A stretch of DNA of 64,000 nucleotides from CAMEON01 sp045602325 (GTDB lineage Bacteria > Bacillota > Clostridia > Oscillospirales > CAG-272): positions 32,616-96,615 of the forward strand of contig JAZSBH010000132.1 in NCBI GenBank assembly GCA_045602325.1, in the 5' to 3' direction. The notes below the pieces were generated by a model that saw only the letters and a program-made list of their open reading frames with translations, did not search any database and was not told the origin of the DNA. Positions 25,636 to 33,491 of this stretch are shown piece after piece (position 1 is the stretch's first letter; each line of letters opens with the position of its first letter). Made by a program: the position numbers and the translations under genes.

Positions 25636-27211
25636 AAAACGAGTTGTCCGGGATTGCGCAAGGACAGTTTTTCCTTCTGCTGTATTTAACGTATTGGATG
25701 CGGTCATTGGAGCATTGCTGACCGTGTATATTTCAAGCATTCTGGCCAAGTTTGCCGATGCCATATTTGCAATGGATATAACTTACGGCATGGAGAATTT
25801 CGGGATACTGATCATATGCGTTCTTATCTCGCTGTTTGTTATGCCCTTGTTTGGTACCGTAAAGGAAATTCTTCTCTTTGACAATTCTTTAAAGCATGAC
25901 CGCATGATCTACGGAAGATATCTGAATAAAAGATTCAAAGAGGCTCGGCAATTTTCTGAAGGAGAAGTTCAATATCGGCTTGAACAGGATGCTATAGACG
26001 TGCGTTGTATGTGGCTCGATTTGGTTACGAAAAGCATAGCCACGCCGATCATGCTCGGATATTTGCTCTATCATTCTATACGGATCAGTCTGCTGTATAC
26101 GGTCATAATTTTTCTCGTTTCAGCGCTGAAATTGGTTATACCGGTCGTAACAAAAAAGCTGAACACTAAATACGATAAAGAAGTCCGAGAGTATCAGACG
26201 CAAGTGCGATCCTACGAATTTGAAGTGCTGGATCAACCACATAAAGTAAAAATGTACGGGCTGACATCACCGCTACTGCAAAGATTCGACCAAATTTATT
26301 TGCGCTTTTTCCGTGATACATTGAGAAAAAGCATTCGACTGTCCTCCATAACATCAAATCTATCCGGCACGCTTGATACATTTTGCACGATCATCATTCT
26401 ATTGTCCGGAGCCATCCTGGTTGCCAAAGGCGAAATGACAGCGGGAGGTATCGCAGCCGCGTTCGGATTCCTTTCGATTTTCAATACGTTGTTTGAAAAT
26501 ATTTCTTCCTTTATTCGTGATTATCCCGTTTTCGGAACGCTGGTTGACCGATTGACCATCTTTTATACTCACGAAGAAAAATCTTCCGGCGCACAAGTGT
26601 CTTCCCTAAATGAAATATCTGTCAGCGACCTTTCTTTTTCCTATGATGAAAAATCTGTATTTCAAAATGTGAATTTTACGATACACCAAGGAGATAAGGT
26701 TGCGATATGTGGCCAAAACGGAAGCGGCAAATCGACTTTGATCAAGCTGCTATGCGGAGTTTTAAAAGATTATTCCGGGCAAATTAAGATTGACGGGCAA
26801 GAATTGTCGGAATTATCTGCTCTTAACTGGTACGATTGCATTGCCTATACCGAACAGGATCCATACCTGTTCCCGATGAGTATAAAAGAGAACATTCGCA
26901 TTGGAAATCTTAACGCATCTGATGAGGAGCTTGATGAAGCCATTCGAAAACTTGAACTAGAATATCTCATCGACCGCGATATTCATTCGGAAAAACAGCA
27001 GTTGTCAGGAGGAGAAAAACAGAAGATTTCCATAGCGCGAGCATTGCTGAAAAATACGCCCATCATCATAATGGATGAGCCAAGCAACAATTTAGATACG
27101 GGGGCTTTGGCGTGGCTTGGTGATTTTATCCGCCATTCGTCTAAGACGATTGTTTTCGTGTCCCACGATTCGGATCTGATATCTTGTGCTGATTATACGG
27201 TTTGTTTGTAA
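25619..27211 (+). CDS. ABC transporter, fused permease-ATPase, second half
   Basis: A 530-aa partner half-transporter with six membrane helices (about residues 18-290). Its ATPase domain has Walker A GQNGSGKSTLIK, the signature LSGGEKQKISIARALL and Walker B PIIIMDEPSNNLD. AAAGGAGCC sets the start at 25619 (or the adjacent ATG at 25622); the longer frame from 25562 lies in the upstream gene. Both nucleotide sites appear intact, so the heterodimer should be an active exporter. Confidence 0.9.
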   Translation: MMNTYKKRVVRDCARTVFPSAVFNVLDAVIGALLTVYISSILAKFADAIFAMDITYGMENFGILIICVLISLFVMPLFGTVKEILLFDNSLKHDRMIYGRYLNKRFKEARQFSEGEVQYRLEQDAIDVRCMWLDLVTKSIATPIMLGYLLYHSIRISLLYTVIIFLVSALKLVIPVVTKKLNTKYDKEVREYQTQVRSYEFEVLDQPHKVKMYGLTSPLLQRFDQIYLRFFRDTLRKSIRLSSITSNLSGTLDTFCTIIILLSGAILVAKGEMTAGGIAAAFGFLSIFNTLFENISSFIRDYPVFGTLVDRLTIFYTHEEKSSGAQVSSLNEISVSDLSFSYDEKSVFQNVNFTIHQGDKVAICGQNGSGKSTLIKLLCGVLKDYSGQIKIDGQELSELSALNWYDCIAYTEQDPYLFPMSIKENIRIGNLNASDEELDEAIRKLELEYLIDRDIHSEKQQLSGGEKQKISIARALLKNTPIIIMDEPSNNLDTGALAWLGDFIRHSSKTIVFVSHDSDLISCADYTVCL

Positions 27212-27253
27212 CTCATTATGATTAGGCATATGTGTATGAGTTGCAACGAATCC

Positions 27254-27389
27254 CCCGATTTTTCACCTTTCGTCCTGGTCTAGTGTAGCATAGCTCTCGC
27301 AGCTGTCAACGTGAAAAATTATCGCTGAAAAATGAAATAAGATACAGAATAGCCAGGTAGCAATACCTGGTTTTTCTATATCCATAAGC
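27254..27389. repeat. Intergenic repeat, full copy C
   Basis: The longest copy. On the minus strand it carries TTGACA (27304-27309), 16 nt, TACACT (27282-27287). On the plus strand CCAGGTA (27353-27359) pairs with TACCTGG (27364-27370) ahead of TTTTTC. The matching stem of copy A differs by partly compensating changes, so the hairpin is under selection or derives from a functional terminator. It fills most of the 318-bp gap after the ABC genes. Confidence 0.75.
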
Positions 27390-27466
27390 AATATTTTTTC
27401 GTGTACTGGCAAGGGACTATACCTCTCGTTGACATCTGCACACTTCACTCGCAAGGATCTCGATTT

Positions 27467-27521
27467 CCTCCCGACCTATGCTCCCCCGACCCTGCCGAAA
27501 GGCGAAATAAAAATCGGGAGG
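27467..27521 (+). promoter_or_regulatory. Hairpin that hides the ribosome site of the sigma-like gene
   Basis: CCTCCCGA (27467-27474) is perfectly complementary to TCGGGAGG (27514-27521), the ribosome-binding site of the gene starting at 27530. A second antisense stretch, CTCCCCCGA (27481-27489), could compete. Folding would block translation. Confidence 0.55.
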
Positions 27522-27529
27522 TATAGAAA

Positions 27530-28168
27530 ATGAAAACCCAAACCAAAGAAAGAATCACCAACGAAAACGTAAGGATCACCGAGAACAATGTCCAGCATAT
27601 CGGTGAGTGCATCGCGCTATCTGCCATCAAGAAAATGATGCGTTTCGCACACCATCCACGTTCTCTTGACAAGCTGTATGCCGGATTGGTCGAGGATATC
27701 TACCACAGCAAAGGCTACAACACGACCTTCTCGGATGGCTATGATCTCGCATCCGAAGTGATATGCTTCCTCTGTCATTACATTGGTCATAACTTGGATG
27801 ATTTGGCTTGTCAAAATCGTAAAGGTGAGCTACTTACTGTCCGCTTTGCCTGCTACCGTTACGCCCTGCGGTACATCGAGAAGGAATATCTGTCCGCGTT
27901 CAAGACCATCAGTATCGAAGAATGCTCGCAGGCCGATGCTTCCATTGACTTCGAGACCCAGTATGAGATTGAGGACTATACCAAGGTCGATACGATCATC
28001 CATCAAATGCGGTTGACCATTGCAGAAAAAGAGACTTTGAACTACTACATGGCGGGACTCGGATTCGTGGCGATCGCGCAGATGCAGAATGTCAATAACA
28101 CGACTGTCTGGCGCAGAAGAAAGAGCATTCAGAAGAAGTATCTGCGATATGTGGTCATGCAAGGCTGA
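27530..28168 (+). CDS. Sigma-70-like/ECF-type factor of a mobile element
   Basis: A 212-aa protein. The C-terminal part (about residues 150-208) has a sigma region 4-like helix-turn-helix: AEKETLNYYMAGLGFVAIAQ, then NNTTVWRRRKSIQKKY. The N-terminal part is helical but does not clearly match sigma region 2. Such short sigma-like proteins are common on integrated elements of Clostridia. GGGAGG precedes the ATG and can be masked by a hairpin. It stands at the left of a group of plasmid-like genes reaching to 33.2 kb. Confidence 0.65.
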   Translation: MKTQTKERITNENVRITENNVQHIGECIALSAIKKMMRFAHHPRSLDKLYAGLVEDIYHSKGYNTTFSDGYDLASEVICFLCHYIGHNLDDLACQNRKGELLTVRFACYRYALRYIEKEYLSAFKTISIEECSQADASIDFETQYEIEDYTKVDTIIHQMRLTIAEKETLNYYMAGLGFVAIAQMQNVNNTTVWRRRKSIQKKYLRYVVMQG

Positions 28169-28189
28169 CTACTCTTACCATAATAATAA

Positions 28190-28223
28190 CGCCGAGAGTA
28201 ACCGTAATTGGTCGTTCCCGGCG
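28190..28223. repeat. Hairpin with conserved loop, copy 1
   Basis: CGCCGAGAG and TTCCCGGCG flank the loop TAACCGTAATTGGTCG. The same 16-nt loop with a different but still pairing stem occurs at 29009-29044. No T-run follows. Confidence 0.65.
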
Positions 28224-28229
28224 ACAACT

Positions 28230-28256
28230 GATAGTTGACAATATTTATCAACTATC
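28230..28256. promoter_or_regulatory. Palindromic operator upstream of the XRE gene
   Basis: GATAGTTGA (28230-28238) and TCAACTATC (28248-28256) are exact inverted repeats 9 bp apart, ending three bases before the -35 box. A partial extra half-site (CAACT) lies just upstream. It is a likely binding site for the XRE protein encoded downstream. Confidence 0.65.
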
Positions 28257-28258
28257 TC

Positions 28259-28287
28259 TTTACATTTGGGCTGTTCTGTGATATAAT
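28259..28287 (+). promoter_or_regulatory. Promoter of the XRE regulator gene
   Basis: TTTACA (28259-28264), 17 nt, TATAAT (28282-28287). Confidence 0.8.
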
Positions 28288-28330
28288 AAAAACAGTTCCG
28301 GAGCAATTTACCTTTTGGAGGGAAATTTAC

Positions 28331-28942
28331 ATGGCAAATCTAAAGATAGGTGAAAAAATCAAAGTAAAAAGGCGCGAGCGTGAACTAACACAAGAGGAGC
28401 TTGCCAGTATGCTCGGTGTAAGCAAAGCAGCAGTCAGCAAGTGGGAAAATGAAGAAAGCTACCCCGATATAACCATGCTTCCACAAATAGCGAAACTATT
28501 CCATATAACGATGGATGAACTTTTCGACTATACTTTGGAGTACAAACCGTTAGTTATCGTGAATGAATATCATTTTGGGCTGTCTCTTGACACTGTCGAT
28601 AAGCGTGTTTTGGATCACGGAACCGTGAAATCTTGCGGTGTATATAAAACCGAACGTCTGGTTGGTGAGAATATCGAATCCACATGGGAAACGCGGGTTG
28701 AATTTATCTCCACGGAAGAGAATTTTCCGTATATACTTCAGCAATATATAAAACCCGGTCATCTGACAGATGGATACAGTATGAGACTCGCGGACGGCAA
28801 GATAATCGACGATGACAAACCAAACAAGCATTTTGTTTGTAAGGAGAAAGTGTGGGAGTACAGAACAACCGATCGCAAATATTTGCGTCAAATGCTGAAA
28901 GAACTGCGCGAAATGGGATTTTCGGATGAAGATGATGTGTAA
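28331..28942 (+). CDS. XRE-family regulator with unknown C-terminal domain
   Basis: A 203-aa protein. Residues 6-62 are an XRE helix-turn-helix (TQEELASMLGVSKAAVSKWENEE). Residues about 75-203 form a mixed alpha/beta domain that I do not recognise. TTGGAGGG precedes the ATG at 28331; the longer frame from 28235 would begin in the -35/operator region. The exact palindrome next to its promoter suggests autoregulation. It is flanked by two copies of a conserved-loop hairpin. Confidence 0.85.
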   Translation: MANLKIGEKIKVKRRERELTQEELASMLGVSKAAVSKWENEESYPDITMLPQIAKLFHITMDELFDYTLEYKPLVIVNEYHFGLSLDTVDKRVLDHGTVKSCGVYKTERLVGENIESTWETRVEFISTEENFPYILQQYIKPGHLTDGYSMRLADGKIIDDDKPNKHFVCKEKVWEYRTTDRKYLRQMLKELREMGFSDEDDV

Positions 28943-29008
28943 ATCAACTTCATAATTAGCCGCTGTCGGCTTTCTAGAAAAATACTTCATACCATATCAA
29001 AAAGAATG

Positions 29009-29044
29009 CCGCCGAAGGTAACCGTAATTGGTCGCCCTCGGCGG
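29009..29044. repeat. Hairpin with conserved loop, copy 2
   Basis: CCGCCGAAGG and CCCTCGGCGG (one mismatch) flank the same TAACCGTAATTGGTCG loop as at 28190. It lies between convergent genes. Confidence 0.65.
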
Positions 29045-29079
29045 TGATTGTTTAACATGAGTAGTAACAAAGCTACGCT

Positions 29080-29607
29080 TTATGCAATTGAATACTTCTT
29101 GGCATATTCAAGAACAACGTTTCGAAAATGTTCATGCTTAAAGTTATGCCTGATATCCGTAATGTCTACATACATCCCCTGCATTAAACTCTGAATAATT
29201 GTTTCTGCCAAAAAAGCCTCAAAAACATAGTCATCCGTAAACGCTTGCTCAATATCAGTATTCATTCCGTTGTTAATACCTTCAATAGCATAACGATAGA
29301 TTAAACTCTCCCGTCCCAATTTCTGCTCCATAATCTTCAAACAATTAAGGCCGTCAATAAGATCGGATATCTTGACTTTCCCCTTAAAAGATAGGGTGGA
29401 CTCCCCACAGCGCAAAATATAATCAATAGTTGTTTCAAAAACATCGGCAAGTGTCGGTAAAATTGATATATCAGGCAAAGTTTCGCCCCGTTCCCATTTA
29501 CTAACTGCTTGGAAAGTAACGCCGAGCCGATCACCTAGATCGGCTTGCGTCATGTTTTTACTGGTACGTAGCATGGCAATAGTAGCCCCGATTTTCTTAC
29601 TGTCCAT
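29080..29607 (-). CDS. XRE-family regulator
   Basis: A 175-aa regulator on the minus strand. Residues 6-62 are an XRE helix-turn-helix (TQADLGDRLGVTFQAVSKWERGE). The remaining 110 residues are helical and of no known domain. AAAGGAGCAG precedes the ATG. It is convergent with the XRE gene at 28331 and divergent from the replication genes at 30.4 kb. The two may form an opposing repressor pair that controls the element, but no shared operator is evident. Confidence 0.85.
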   Translation of the reverse strand: MDSKKIGATIAMLRTSKNMTQADLGDRLGVTFQAVSKWERGETLPDISILPTLADVFETTIDYILRCGESTLSFKGKVKISDLIDGLNCLKIMEQKLGRESLIYRYAIEGINNGMNTDIEQAFTDDYVFEAFLAETIIQSLMQGMYVDITDIRHNFKHEHFRNVVLEYAKKYSIA

Positions 29608-29654
29608 AGTTCATCTGCTCCTTTATAGAATATGTAAAGCCGGCTTCCAAAGAT

Positions 29655-29683
29655 ATTATAGCAGAATACCACGGATAAATCAA
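29655..29683 (-). promoter_or_regulatory. Promoter of the leftward XRE gene
   Basis: Minus strand: TTGATT (29678-29683), 17 nt, TATAAT (29655-29660). Confidence 0.8.
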
Positions 29684-29780
29684 TAACCCGTAAAGTTAGT
29701 TTTCAACACTCAAACTCAACGTGATAGGTTTTTGTAAATTGTCCACGAAAAAGCTCTTTTTTCCCCCTTTGGCACCCTAA

Positions 29781-29834
29781 CGTGTGCTTGTCTTATACAA
29801 GTCGGCTCGCTGCGCTCGCCGAGACAAGCACACG
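29781..29834. repeat. Inverted repeat in the origin-like region
   Basis: CGTGTGCTTGTCT (29781-29793) and AGACAAGCACACG (29822-29834) are exact 13-bp inverted repeats around a GC-rich centre that is itself partly palindromic (CGGCTCGCTGCGCTCGCCG). Confidence 0.75.
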
Positions 29835-29845
29835 CCCGCGCCGTA

Positions 29846-29968
29846 AACAAACGAAAAAGAAAAATCCAAAGCCGAGCGGTCGCGGAGTCGCCCGCTGAGC
29901 CGCTTGGGCGTACGTCCGCGATCACGCTCGGCGGCTTATTGGATAGATTTCGTTTTTGGACGTTTGTT
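29846..29968. repeat. Long imperfect hairpin (candidate replication origin)
   Basis: Nested arms: AACAAACG (29846-29853) with CGTTTGTT (29961-29968); ATCCAA with TTGGAT; GCCGAGCGGTCGCGGA (29871-29886) with TCCGCGATCACGCTCGGC (29915-29932, two-base bulge); and GCCC with GGGC at the tip. In all, 123 bp can fold into one stem. It sits 600 bp upstream of an HUH Rep gene. Confidence 0.6.
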
Positions 29969-30125
29969 GGAGCATCGCTTGGTCAGATCGTCAGCCTTCG
30001 CATCAGCTCTGTCAGTCTCCGAGTGAGATTTGTCCAGTAGATTATCAAAATCCGCCAGTTCCGTAAGTTGACATTAAGATTTCGGTGTGCTATCCTGTTT
30101 ATGCACCATGGATGCTTGGGAAAAG

Positions 30126-30147
30126 TTGGGGTAAACTTGGGGTAAAG
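30126..30147. repeat. Two iteron-like direct repeats
   Basis: TTGGGGTAAAC (30126-30136) is followed at once by TTGGGGTAAAG (30137-30147). Confidence 0.5.
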
Positions 30148-30192
30148 TTTTGGTTTTTACTAAAAGATGTGGAAAAATATAGGTTTAGTTGC

Positions 30193-30221
30193 TTGTTTTT
30201 TCCTTGCATTTATGGTACAAT
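30193..30221 (+). promoter_or_regulatory. Promoter of the rep transcript
   Basis: TTGTTT (30193-30198), 17 nt, TACAAT (30216-30221), 225 nt upstream of the small ORF that leads the rep genes. Confidence 0.5.
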
Positions 30222-30356
30222 AGCACCGCATTTCACAGAAAAAGGAATAGTCACAGTATAGTTAGTTCGTATGCAAAGTGTCAAGCCAAGAATGATGATG
30301 CCTAATTGAAAAGGCCGAGCCTGTGTTCCGAGGGCGAAATCGGAAGGTTGCACTTA

Positions 30357-30403
30357 AAGGCGTAATACGTTTTCATGACAGAAAAGCGTATTGCGCTTTT
30401 TTG
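30357..30403 (+). terminator. Attenuator-like terminator in the rep leader
   Basis: GCGTAATACG (30360-30369) pairs with CGTATTGCGC (30387-30396; one G-T pair), extended by TTTT/AAAA with a one-base bulge, then TTTTTT. It lies between the promoter and the first gene, so it either ends a small RNA or attenuates rep. Confidence 0.65.
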
Positions 30404-30444
30404 TGCCTTTTTCTCTGGAAAATACGAATTAAGGAGAAAAAAGA

Positions 30445-30597
30445 TTGAAAAAAAGAGAGGTCAACATCATCACAAACGGCGGCTTTGAGGTCAAGCAACT
30501 GAGCGCATCGGAACGAGAGGCATTCATGTCGGCTCTACTGGAGCGCATCTTGGAGCTTCGGCGCAAGCGAAAGGAGGCAGACGGTCATGCCACATGA
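30445..30597 (+). CDS. 50-aa protein leading the rep operon
   Basis: A short frame starts with TTG at 30445 behind AAGGAG (30431-30436) and ends at TGA 30595-30597. It overlaps the Rep start by 11 bp. The translation begins MKKREVNIITNGGFEV and has a basic helical end (ELRRKRKEADGHAT). Good ribosome-site spacing and the overlap argue that it is real. The function is unknown; copy control or translational coupling of rep is plausible. Confidence 0.6.
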   Translation: MKKREVNIITNGGFEVKQLSASEREAFMSALLERILELRRKRKEADGHAT

Positions 30598-31462
30598 GAA
30601 AGCAAAAATCTACTTCGATGGCAGCCACTACATCGCCATCCCACAAAACGAGGGCAAGAGTCCCGGGAAGGGCGGCTTCCACGGCAACGAAAATGACGAA
30701 ATGAGAACGGCTTTTGAAAAGGCATACAAGGGCGCAAAGGCCAAACGGCGAAAGGAAAAGGTAACGGAAATCGTAGCGGAATTGAAACCGAAATTTGAGA
30801 GTGAGGAACAGGCGACCGAATATGTCAAGGCCGAGATGGAACGAATCCAACGGAATCTGATCGTGAGGCGGAAGAGGCTGGTGAGGAAAATCAACCTTGG
30901 AAATTGGAATTACTTTTGTACGTTCACCTACGACGATCAGAAGCATACAGAGGTATCATTCAAAGCGAAACTGCGAGATTGCTTTAAGAAGATGTGCCAT
31001 CGTAGGAATTGGATCTATATCGGCGTATGGGAACGATCACCGAACAGCAATCGGCTACACTTTCACGGGTTATTCAACATCCCCGAAAACGCAATGGTCG
31101 GCGAGCTGATGGAACATCGGGATTACAGCACCAAGAACCACAGGATGCAGACAACATTGCAGAATAGTTACTTCACGGAGCGCTTCGGCAGAAACGATTT
31201 CGAGCCAATCAATAAGCAGGAGCTACCCAACGCCACAGCCTACCTGATGAAGTACATCGAGAAATCGGGCGAGAGAATCGTTTACTCCAAGAACACACCG
31301 GCATATTTCATATCCGACATTCTGGACGATGATGTGGTATGTACCATCGGGCAAGAGGACAGAAAGCTCTTGCTATTCGATAATTTCATCTGTTTTGATG
31401 ACGGAGTGTACGTTGGAGAAGTCAGCCCCGAGGTCATCAAGCAAATGCCAAAAAAGAATTAA
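30587..31462 (+). CDS. HUH-type rolling-circle replication initiator
   Basis: A 291-aa Rep-like endonuclease. Motif 1-like NYFCTFTYDD lies near residue 108. The HUH motif is LHFHGLF with His158 and His160. The tyrosine motif is AYLMKYIEK with Tyr219 and Tyr223, the Y-x3-Y-x2-K arrangement seen in Microviridae-type and some plasmid Reps that nick one strand and remain joined to it. AAAGGAGG lies inside the upstream small ORF. The C-terminal 60 residues are not recognised. Next to a serine recombinase, it suggests an integrated rolling-circle or ssDNA-type element. Confidence 0.75.
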   Translation: MPHEKAKIYFDGSHYIAIPQNEGKSPGKGGFHGNENDEMRTAFEKAYKGAKAKRRKEKVTEIVAELKPKFESEEQATEYVKAEMERIQRNLIVRRKRLVRKINLGNWNYFCTFTYDDQKHTEVSFKAKLRDCFKKMCHRRNWIYIGVWERSPNSNRLHFHGLFNIPENAMVGELMEHRDYSTKNHRMQTTLQNSYFTERFGRNDFEPINKQELPNATAYLMKYIEKSGERIVYSKNTPAYFISDILDDDVVCTIGQEDRKLLLFDNFICFDDGVYVGEVSPEVIKQMPKKN

Positions 31463-31484
31463 CAAATTAGTCTTTCGCCTCTGT

Positions 31485-31617
31485 GGAGCGTAAACGAAAC
31501 CGCCGTCGAGGTCAAGGGGTCAAAAATATCGCTGAAAATCAGGAACCGACCGACATGAATGCAATATTTTCGCCTGTTTCCCTTGACCTCTTTGGGCGGT
31601 TCCGTTTGGTTCGCTCC
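31485..31617. repeat. 35-bp imperfect inverted repeat between rep and recombinase
   Basis: The arm at 31485-31519 (starting GGAGCG, containing GAGGTCAAGGG) matches the reverse complement of 31580-31617 (CCCTTGACCTC through TCGCTCC) with a few mismatches. Inner AAAATAT/ATATTTT can extend the stem. No T-run follows, so a recombination or replication site is as likely as a terminator. Confidence 0.65.
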
Positions 31618-31662
31618 CGTCGAAAGACAAATCTAAAGACAAATCAGAAAGGAAAAAAGAGA

Positions 31663-33165
31663 ATGAAAACAGCAGTTATTTATGCAAGATATTCTTGCGA
31701 TGCTCAAACCGAGCAGTCGATTGAAGGTCAGCTTCGTGTGTGTGAGGACTATGCCAAGATGCACGATATTCTGATCCTGGATACCTACATCGACAGAGCC
31801 ATGTCGGGAACCAACGATATGCGTCCCGATTTCCAGCGCATGATCCGGGATAGCGCAAAACGCCAATGGAGTTACGTACTCGTCTACAAGCTTGACAGGT
31901 TTTCTCGTAACAAGTATGAGGCAACAATCCACAAGAATACATTGAAAAACAACGGTGTGAAGGTGGTATCAGCTATGGAGAATATCCCCGATTCGCCCGA
32001 GGGTATTATCCTTGAATCGCTCTTGGAGGGTATGAATCAGTATTACTCCGCCGAGCTTGCTCAAAAAGTTCGCAGAGGCATGAGAGAGACCCGCCTGAAG
32101 GGAAACTACCAGGGCGGTATATTGCCTTACGGTTATAGGGCGGCTGACCGTAAAGTCGTGATCGACGAAGAAAAAGCCGAAATCGTGCGATTCATGTTCG
32201 ATCAGTACGCTAAGGGCGTTACCGTTAAAGAGATCATCGCGACGCTTACGGCGCATGGAATTCTGTATAAAGGCAGACAATTCCCGATGAACACCGTATA
32301 TGGCATCCTCAGAAACGAAAAGTATTCGGGGACTTATATGCACGGTGACGAGGTGGTGGACAAGATCTATCCGCCTATCGTAGAGCCGGAGATCTTCGCC
32401 AAAGTCCGAGCCAAGGTAACCGACAACAAGATTGGAAAGCACAGTAACGCGGTGGTCTACCTACTCCGTCATAAGATGAAGTGCGGCTACTGCGGTGAGA
32501 ATATGATCGGTGAGTGCGGCACATCCAAGCAGGGCGAGCGTACCTATTACTACAAATGCCACGGAAGAAAAAACTTGCGGAACGGATGCAAGCAACAACC
32601 GTACCGCAAGGAAATTCTGGAAAAGTTTGTGCTGGACAGCATCATCGCCGAACTGAAAAAGCCTGGGCAAATGGACTATATCGTTCAAGGCCTTTTGGCT
32701 CTACAGGAATCCCAGATCAAAGCCAACTCCACATTGAGTATCCTTGAACGAGAGAAGAAGCAAAACGAAAGCGCGATGGAGAACATCATGACCGCCGTCG
32801 AGCGTGGCTTCTATACCGCCGCCGCAAACAAGCGTATGAAGGAGCTTGAAGATAGACAAGCCGAGCTGGAACGCCTGATCATTATCGAGCGTAGCAAGAT
32901 GCAGGTCAAGGTGAGTGAGAAGGAAATCCGCGCCTACTATGAGGCAGCCTTGTTACAAGAGCCCAAGATGCTCATAAACTTCATTATACGCGAGATCACC
33001 GTGTTCGACGACGAAATACACATCTACTTCAATCACCCTTTACAGACGGGTCCTGACGCAAGTCAGGGCCTTTCTGTTTGCGACAGGGAAACAACGATAC
33101 CCGTGCACATTCAGAACTCGTATGAGCTGAGACGGAAGAACGTAAGGCTGACGATCACCATCTGA
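31663..33165 (+). CDS. Large serine recombinase
   Basis: A 500-aa large serine recombinase. The N-terminal resolvase domain has the catalytic Ser11 in YARYSCDAQTEQSIEGQ and the partner motif VYKLDRFSRNKYE. A recombinase domain follows (about 160-260: LPYGYRAADRKV, GILRNEKYSGTYMHG), then a zinc ribbon (CGYCGENM and CHGRKNLRNGC), a coiled coil (about 360-430) and a C-terminal tail. AAAGGAAAA sets the start at 31663; the longer frame reads through the inverted repeat and lacks a ribosome site there. It probably integrates and excises the element at 27.5-33.2 kb. No matching attachment repeats were found by eye. Confidence 0.92.
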   Translation: MKTAVIYARYSCDAQTEQSIEGQLRVCEDYAKMHDILILDTYIDRAMSGTNDMRPDFQRMIRDSAKRQWSYVLVYKLDRFSRNKYEATIHKNTLKNNGVKVVSAMENIPDSPEGIILESLLEGMNQYYSAELAQKVRRGMRETRLKGNYQGGILPYGYRAADRKVVIDEEKAEIVRFMFDQYAKGVTVKEIIATLTAHGILYKGRQFPMNTVYGILRNEKYSGTYMHGDEVVDKIYPPIVEPEIFAKVRAKVTDNKIGKHSNAVVYLLRHKMKCGYCGENMIGECGTSKQGERTYYYKCHGRKNLRNGCKQQPYRKEILEKFVLDSIIAELKKPGQMDYIVQGLLALQESQIKANSTLSILEREKKQNESAMENIMTAVERGFYTAAANKRMKELEDRQAELERLIIIERSKMQVKVSEKEIRAYYEAALLQEPKMLINFIIREITVFDDEIHIYFNHPLQTGPDASQGLSVCDRETTIPVHIQNSYELRRKNVRLTITI

Positions 33166-33181
33166 AAACGCTTTGAGACAA

Positions 33182-33222
33182 AAAGAAAAACAACCTAAAC
33201 CGAATAATTCGATTTAGGTTGT
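33182..33222 (-). terminator. Terminator of tRNA-Glu
   Basis: On the minus strand a stem AACCTAAA/TTTAGGTT is followed by a T-rich run, ending 4 bases after the tRNA. Confidence 0.8.
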
Positions 33223-33225
33223 TAA

Positions 33226-33300
33226 TGGTGACCCGTACGGGAATCGAACCCATGTTTCCAGCGTGAGAGGCTAGCGTCTTAACCGCTTGACCAACGGGCC
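33226..33300 (-). tRNA. tRNA-Glu (anticodon CUC)
   Basis: A 75-nt cloverleaf on the minus strand, starting GGCCCGTTGGTCAAGCGG and ending with encoded CCA. The anticodon stem CTAGC/GCTGG encloses loop CTCTCAC, giving anticodon CTC. The T-arm reads GGGTTCGATTCCC. The serine recombinase ends 60 bp away. Confidence 0.95.
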
Positions 33301-33410
33301 GTGTCGCAACGACCTGCATATTATAGCACATCGAAATGGGTTTGTCAAGCCTTTTTTGAAAAAAATTTAAAAACTTGTCTTGTCTCTCGCTCCCATGGGA
33401 AGTTAAACCG

Positions 33411-33439
33411 TTGACAAATGTGAGCAGGTGTGTTATAAT
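33411..33439 (+). promoter_or_regulatory. Promoter of the PP2C-like gene
   Basis: TTGACA (33411-33416), 17 nt, TATAAT (33434-33439). Confidence 0.9.
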
Positions 33440-33491
33440 GGTACAAAAGATATATATGGAGTATCCTCATCTTTGGAAAGGAGTGTTTGTC

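Larger units (their letters stand above)
29608..30444. other. 837-bp structured non-coding region before rep
   Basis: No supported gene. From left to right it holds the leftward XRE promoter, the 13-bp inverted repeat, the 123-bp hairpin, a promoter-like pair TTGACA/TATCCT (30068-30096), two 11-bp direct repeats and a second promoter with an attenuator-like hairpin. The layout resembles the control and origin region of a small replicon. Confidence 0.55.

Noticed and set aside
29716..29925. 69-codon minus-strand frame in the origin-like region
   Set aside because: It runs across two strong inverted repeats, has no ribosome site and has unusual composition.
31483..31662. N-terminal extension of the serine recombinase by 60 codons
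   Set aside because: The stretch is a large inverted repeat, and the conserved resolvase N-terminus with a ribosome site begins at 31663.
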